Positions 61,677-64,000 of a stretch of 64,000 bases of DNA are shown in pieces. Source of the stretch: Pseudomonadales bacterium (GTDB lineage Bacteria > Pseudomonadota > Gammaproteobacteria > Pseudomonadales > Azotimanducaceae). The position numbers were made by a program, and so were the translations under genes. The notes below the pieces were generated by a model. The model saw nothing but the letters and a program-made list of their open reading frames with translations, was not told the DNA's origin and made no database searches. Position 1 is the first letter of the stretch; every line of letters starts with the position of its first letter. Location: positions 62,001-126,000 of the forward strand of contig JAESSY010000148.1 of NCBI GenBank assembly GCA_016763855.1. The letters run 5' to 3'.

Positions 61677-62759
61677 TTAGAAATCCTCGTACATTTTGTG
61701 AGGATTTAGAATATCCCTAGGATCAAATTGCTTTTTTAATCCACGATGTAAGTTTAACAATATGGGATTTAGAGGATGGAAAGGAAGATGAAAAGGCGAA
61801 TCAGATTTATCCTTATTTTTTCTACGCACCAGTATGAGATGCCCCGATTCTCCGGAAGCACTTAACACCTCTCTGGGATTCATATCAGGATCAATTAACC
61901 AGCGTTGTCCACCCGCCCAATCTATCAAAGCGGCATCGTTCAAAAATAATTTACTATCTGGGGCAATCGAAAGTCTCCATAGGGCATGATCTTCTTTAAA
62001 ACATTCAAGGTTATCGATCTCTTCCCATAGTTTGTTATCGATCTTCTCTCCGCCAAATTTTCTCGCAGCTTTCATCACGGAATTTTCCATGCCTGAAAAG
62101 CGAACGTAAAGGCGGCCTTCAAAGTAAGCCGATGCGGAAACAGTGGGATAGTGAGTTTGGAGAGAGTTCATTATTTCTAAAGCTTGAACCTTTGAGACTT
62201 CTAAGCCCTTCGTAGATTCACATTTAGGCTTTGGTAACACCTTAAGGCTCACCTCTGTTATAACACCAAGGCAACCCATACTGCCGACCAACAATCTTGA
62301 CACATCATATCCCGCCACGTTCTTCATGACCTGCCCTCCAAAGGAGAGATGTTGGCCCTGCCCATCTACAATATCAACACCTAACAAATAGTCTCTGACA
62401 GCACCTGTGTAGGGTCGCCGAGAGCCGGAAATACCCGAGGCAACCATGCCGCCTAGGGTTGCTTCTCCGTTAAAAACTGGGGCTTCAAAAGCCAGCATCT
62501 GATCGTTTTGATCTAAGCGCTCAATCACGTCTACTAGCCTTGTTCCCGCACCGACTTGAATCACCAATTCACCGGGTTCATACTGAATGATGCCTTCTAG
62601 ACCATTGCCTTCTAGATCAAGTACTTCAATCTCATCAAGATGAAGGTCGTTTCCATAGAAACTTTTACTACCACCGCCAATGATGTGCAGGCCATTGTGT
62701 TTTTCATAAGCTTCACTGACCCGATTTTGAATCTCTTTTATCGCGCTTTTATGGCTCAT
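61677..62759 (-). CDS. glcE: Glycolate oxidase FAD-binding subunit GlcE
   Basis: A 360-aa FAD-binding protein of the vanillyl-alcohol-oxidase fold, but shorter than GlcD. LHIIGGGSKSFYG, EPGELVIQVGAGTRL and the FAD region TLGGMVASGISGSRRPYTGAVRDYLLG are visible, then KNVAGYDVSRLLVGSMGCLG. It forms the glycolate oxidase complex with GlcD and GlcF. Its ATG overlaps the GlcD stop by one base (TAATG), so translation is coupled. Confidence 0.93.
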   Translation of the reverse strand: MSHKSAIKEIQNRVSEAYEKHNGLHIIGGGSKSFYGNDLHLDEIEVLDLEGNGLEGIIQYEPGELVIQVGAGTRLVDVIERLDQNDQMLAFEAPVFNGEATLGGMVASGISGSRRPYTGAVRDYLLGVDIVDGQGQHLSFGGQVMKNVAGYDVSRLLVGSMGCLGVITEVSLKVLPKPKCESTKGLEVSKVQALEIMNSLQTHYPTVSASAYFEGRLYVRFSGMENSVMKAARKFGGEKIDNKLWEEIDNLECFKEDHALWRLSIAPDSKLFLNDAALIDWAGGQRWLIDPDMNPREVLSASGESGHLILVRRKNKDKSDSPFHLPFHPLNPILLNLHRGLKKQFDPRDILNPHKMYEDF

Positions 62760-64000
62760 TAGAAACGATCCAATTCAGGATGCTTTTCTTTGCCCCTTGT
62801 CACTCGCATCGCACCAAATTCTGCGCATCGATGTAAGGTCGGAACAGCCTTGCCTGGATTAAAAAACCCCCGTTCATCAAAGACTGATTTGATACCATGA
62901 AACAGGGCTAATTCATTCGAACCAAACTGAAGACACATCTGATCTATTTTCTCTACCCCCACACCATGTTCTCCCGTGATTGTGCCACCTCGTTCTATGC
63001 ACATCTCTAGGATTTCAGCACCTAGGGACTCTGCCGCAAGAAGCTCACCAGGTTTATTGGCATCAAAGAGAATTAGGGGATGGAGATTACCGTCGCCAGC
63101 ATGAAATACGTTTGCAACAAGAAGGCCATACTTTTCGGAAAGAAGTGAGATTTGTTCAAGCACTTTACCCAACTCTCGTTTTGGAATCGTGCCATCCATA
63201 CAATAATAATCTGGTGCAAGGCGACCTACTGCTGGGAAGGCCGCTTTTCGACCAAGCCAAAGATTGGCTCGTGCAGCTTCATCCCGTGCAATATGGAGAT
63301 CCCCGGTTATTTTTCCGTCCAAGATTTCGTTTAAGCGTTGCAACTGTTCTTCTACCTCATCTTCACTGCCATCGAGTTCACAAAGTAGAATGGCTTCAAC
63401 ATCAGTCGGATAGCCTGCATGTACAAAATCTTCTGCTGCCTGGATAGCAAGACGATCCATCAATTCTAGTCCCGCTGGCAGCAATCCACCTGAAATGATC
63501 TCACTGACCGCAATGCCTGCTGCTTGTATGCTGGAGAATCCCGCCAACACGACAACGACGTTAGCAGGTTTGGGAAGAAGATCTACAGTCACTTCTATCA
63601 CGATGCCTAGCATCCCTTCTGAACCATGCATAAGCGCCAACAAATCAAAACCCTCTGAATCAAATGCGGTACTGCCAATCGTCAGCATTTCTCCGTTAGG
63701 TAAAATCATCTTTAGCTGGCGAACATTGTGAACCGTTAATCCGTATTTAAGACAGTGAACACCACCCGAATTTTCAGCGACATTACCCCCAATCGTACAG
63801 GCAATTTGTGATGATGGATCCGGTGCATAATATAGACCTAAGTCCGTGACATGTTCAGAGATTGAAAGGTTAGTCACTCCAGGTTCCACTCTAGCCAGAA
63901 GATTATTCTCATCAACTTCAAGAATCCGATTAAATTTCGCTAGACTGAGCAACACCCCATCTTTATGAGGCATTGCACCTCCTGACAATCCTGTCCCTGC
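62759..64000 (-). CDS. glcD: Glycolate oxidase subunit GlcD (5' end outside window)
   Basis: The catalytic FAD subunit, oxidising glycolate to glyoxylate. The reading frame continues past 63988 to the window edge, reading AGTGLSGGAM, which is the conserved FAD-binding segment, so the ORF track's TTG start is not real. Other segments are YYAPDPSSQIACTIGGNVAENSGG, GFDLLALMHGSEGMLG and the active-site region NVFHAGDGNLHPLILFD with GEHGVGVEKI. About 410 residues are in the window; the missing part is ~80-90 residues. It leads the glcDEF operon. Confidence 0.96.
   Translation of the reverse strand, partial: AGTGLSGGAMPHKDGVLLSLAKFNRILEVDENNLLARVEPGVTNLSISEHVTDLGLYYAPDPSSQIACTIGGNVAENSGGVHCLKYGLTVHNVRQLKMILPNGEMLTIGSTAFDSEGFDLLALMHGSEGMLGIVIEVTVDLLPKPANVVVVLAGFSSIQAAGIAVSEIISGGLLPAGLELMDRLAIQAAEDFVHAGYPTDVEAILLCELDGSEDEVEEQLQRLNEILDGKITGDLHIARDEAARANLWLGRKAAFPAVGRLAPDYYCMDGTIPKRELGKVLEQISLLSEKYGLLVANVFHAGDGNLHPLILFDANKPGELLAAESLGAEILEMCIERGGTITGEHGVGVEKIDQMCLQFGSNELALFHGIKSVFDERGFFNPGKAVPTLHRCAEFGAMRVTRGKEKHPELDRF

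Noticed and set aside
62980-63447. 155-aa plus-strand ORF
   Set aside because: Antisense shadow of glcD.

Overview
The window is chromosomal DNA from a Gram-negative bacterium, most likely a gammaproteobacterium. Supporting genes are lpxC, rapA, uup, xni, prc, slyD-like and djlA-like genes, the DUF1244 and DUF1415 families, a P. aeruginosa-style split class II ribonucleotide reductase (nrdJa/nrdJb), and glcDEF. Three acyl-CoA ligases, two GSTs, an enoyl-CoA hydratase, HSL-type esterases and a TetR gene recall lipid- or terpenoid-degrading marine gammaproteobacteria, but that narrower placement is inference. No transposase, integrase, phage gene or CRISPR array was seen.

Layout. 1-6 kb: the end of a receiver-domain protein, tRNA-Sec (selC), an acyl-CoA ligase, a GST, a selenophosphate synthetase fused to an NADH-dehydrogenase-like flavoprotein, and an esterase. 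6-9.7 kb: a heterodimeric ABC exporter. 9.8-11.9 kb: the membrane and methyltransferase-like halves of a spermidine-synthase-type protein, in one frame but separated by a TAA, followed by an unknown gene with a 12-bp tandem repeat. 12-18 kb: a ligase, then a dNTP-supply cluster (nrdJa, nrdJb broken by an in-frame TAA, thyA, a small unknown gene) preceded by two NrdR-like boxes. 18-25 kb: Fe-ADH, a small membrane protein, a short asparaginase coupled to a SpoIIAA-like protein, TetR plus an FAD oxidoreductase, a stand-alone lpxC and a GST. 25-35 kb: DUF1244-uup, rapA, slyD-like and the queuosine mannosyltransferase, ferredoxin reductase plus MBL hydrolase, and an FHA protein. 35-42 kb: lepB, a small membrane protein, an esterase overlapping a Qnr-family pentapeptide-repeat gene, a Mip/FkpA-like PPIase and prc. 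41.8-48.9 kb: a tightly packed seven-gene minus-strand operon (manB to nitroreductase). 49-60 kb: an RCK-domain channel-like protein, xni, ggt, ycaQ, enoyl-CoA hydratase, two unknown proteins (one secreted and His/Asn-rich), a ligase and SRAP. 59.4-64 kb: an ornithine-carbamoyltransferase-like gene with altered ligand motifs, then glcF-glcE-glcD running off the right edge.

The most noteworthy observations are: (1) nrdJb interrupted by one in-frame ochre codon where the family normally has Glu; (2) a second, similar in-frame TAA in the spermidine-synthase-like locus, there with its own Shine-Dalgarno; (3) a chromosomal Qnr homologue with roughly two extra N-terminal coils; (4) selC next to an NDH-SelD fusion; (5) a carbamoyltransferase lacking the usual ornithine-binding motifs; (6) an RCK protein with a non-canonical pore. 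All family assignments were made by reading the sequence. No database search was run.
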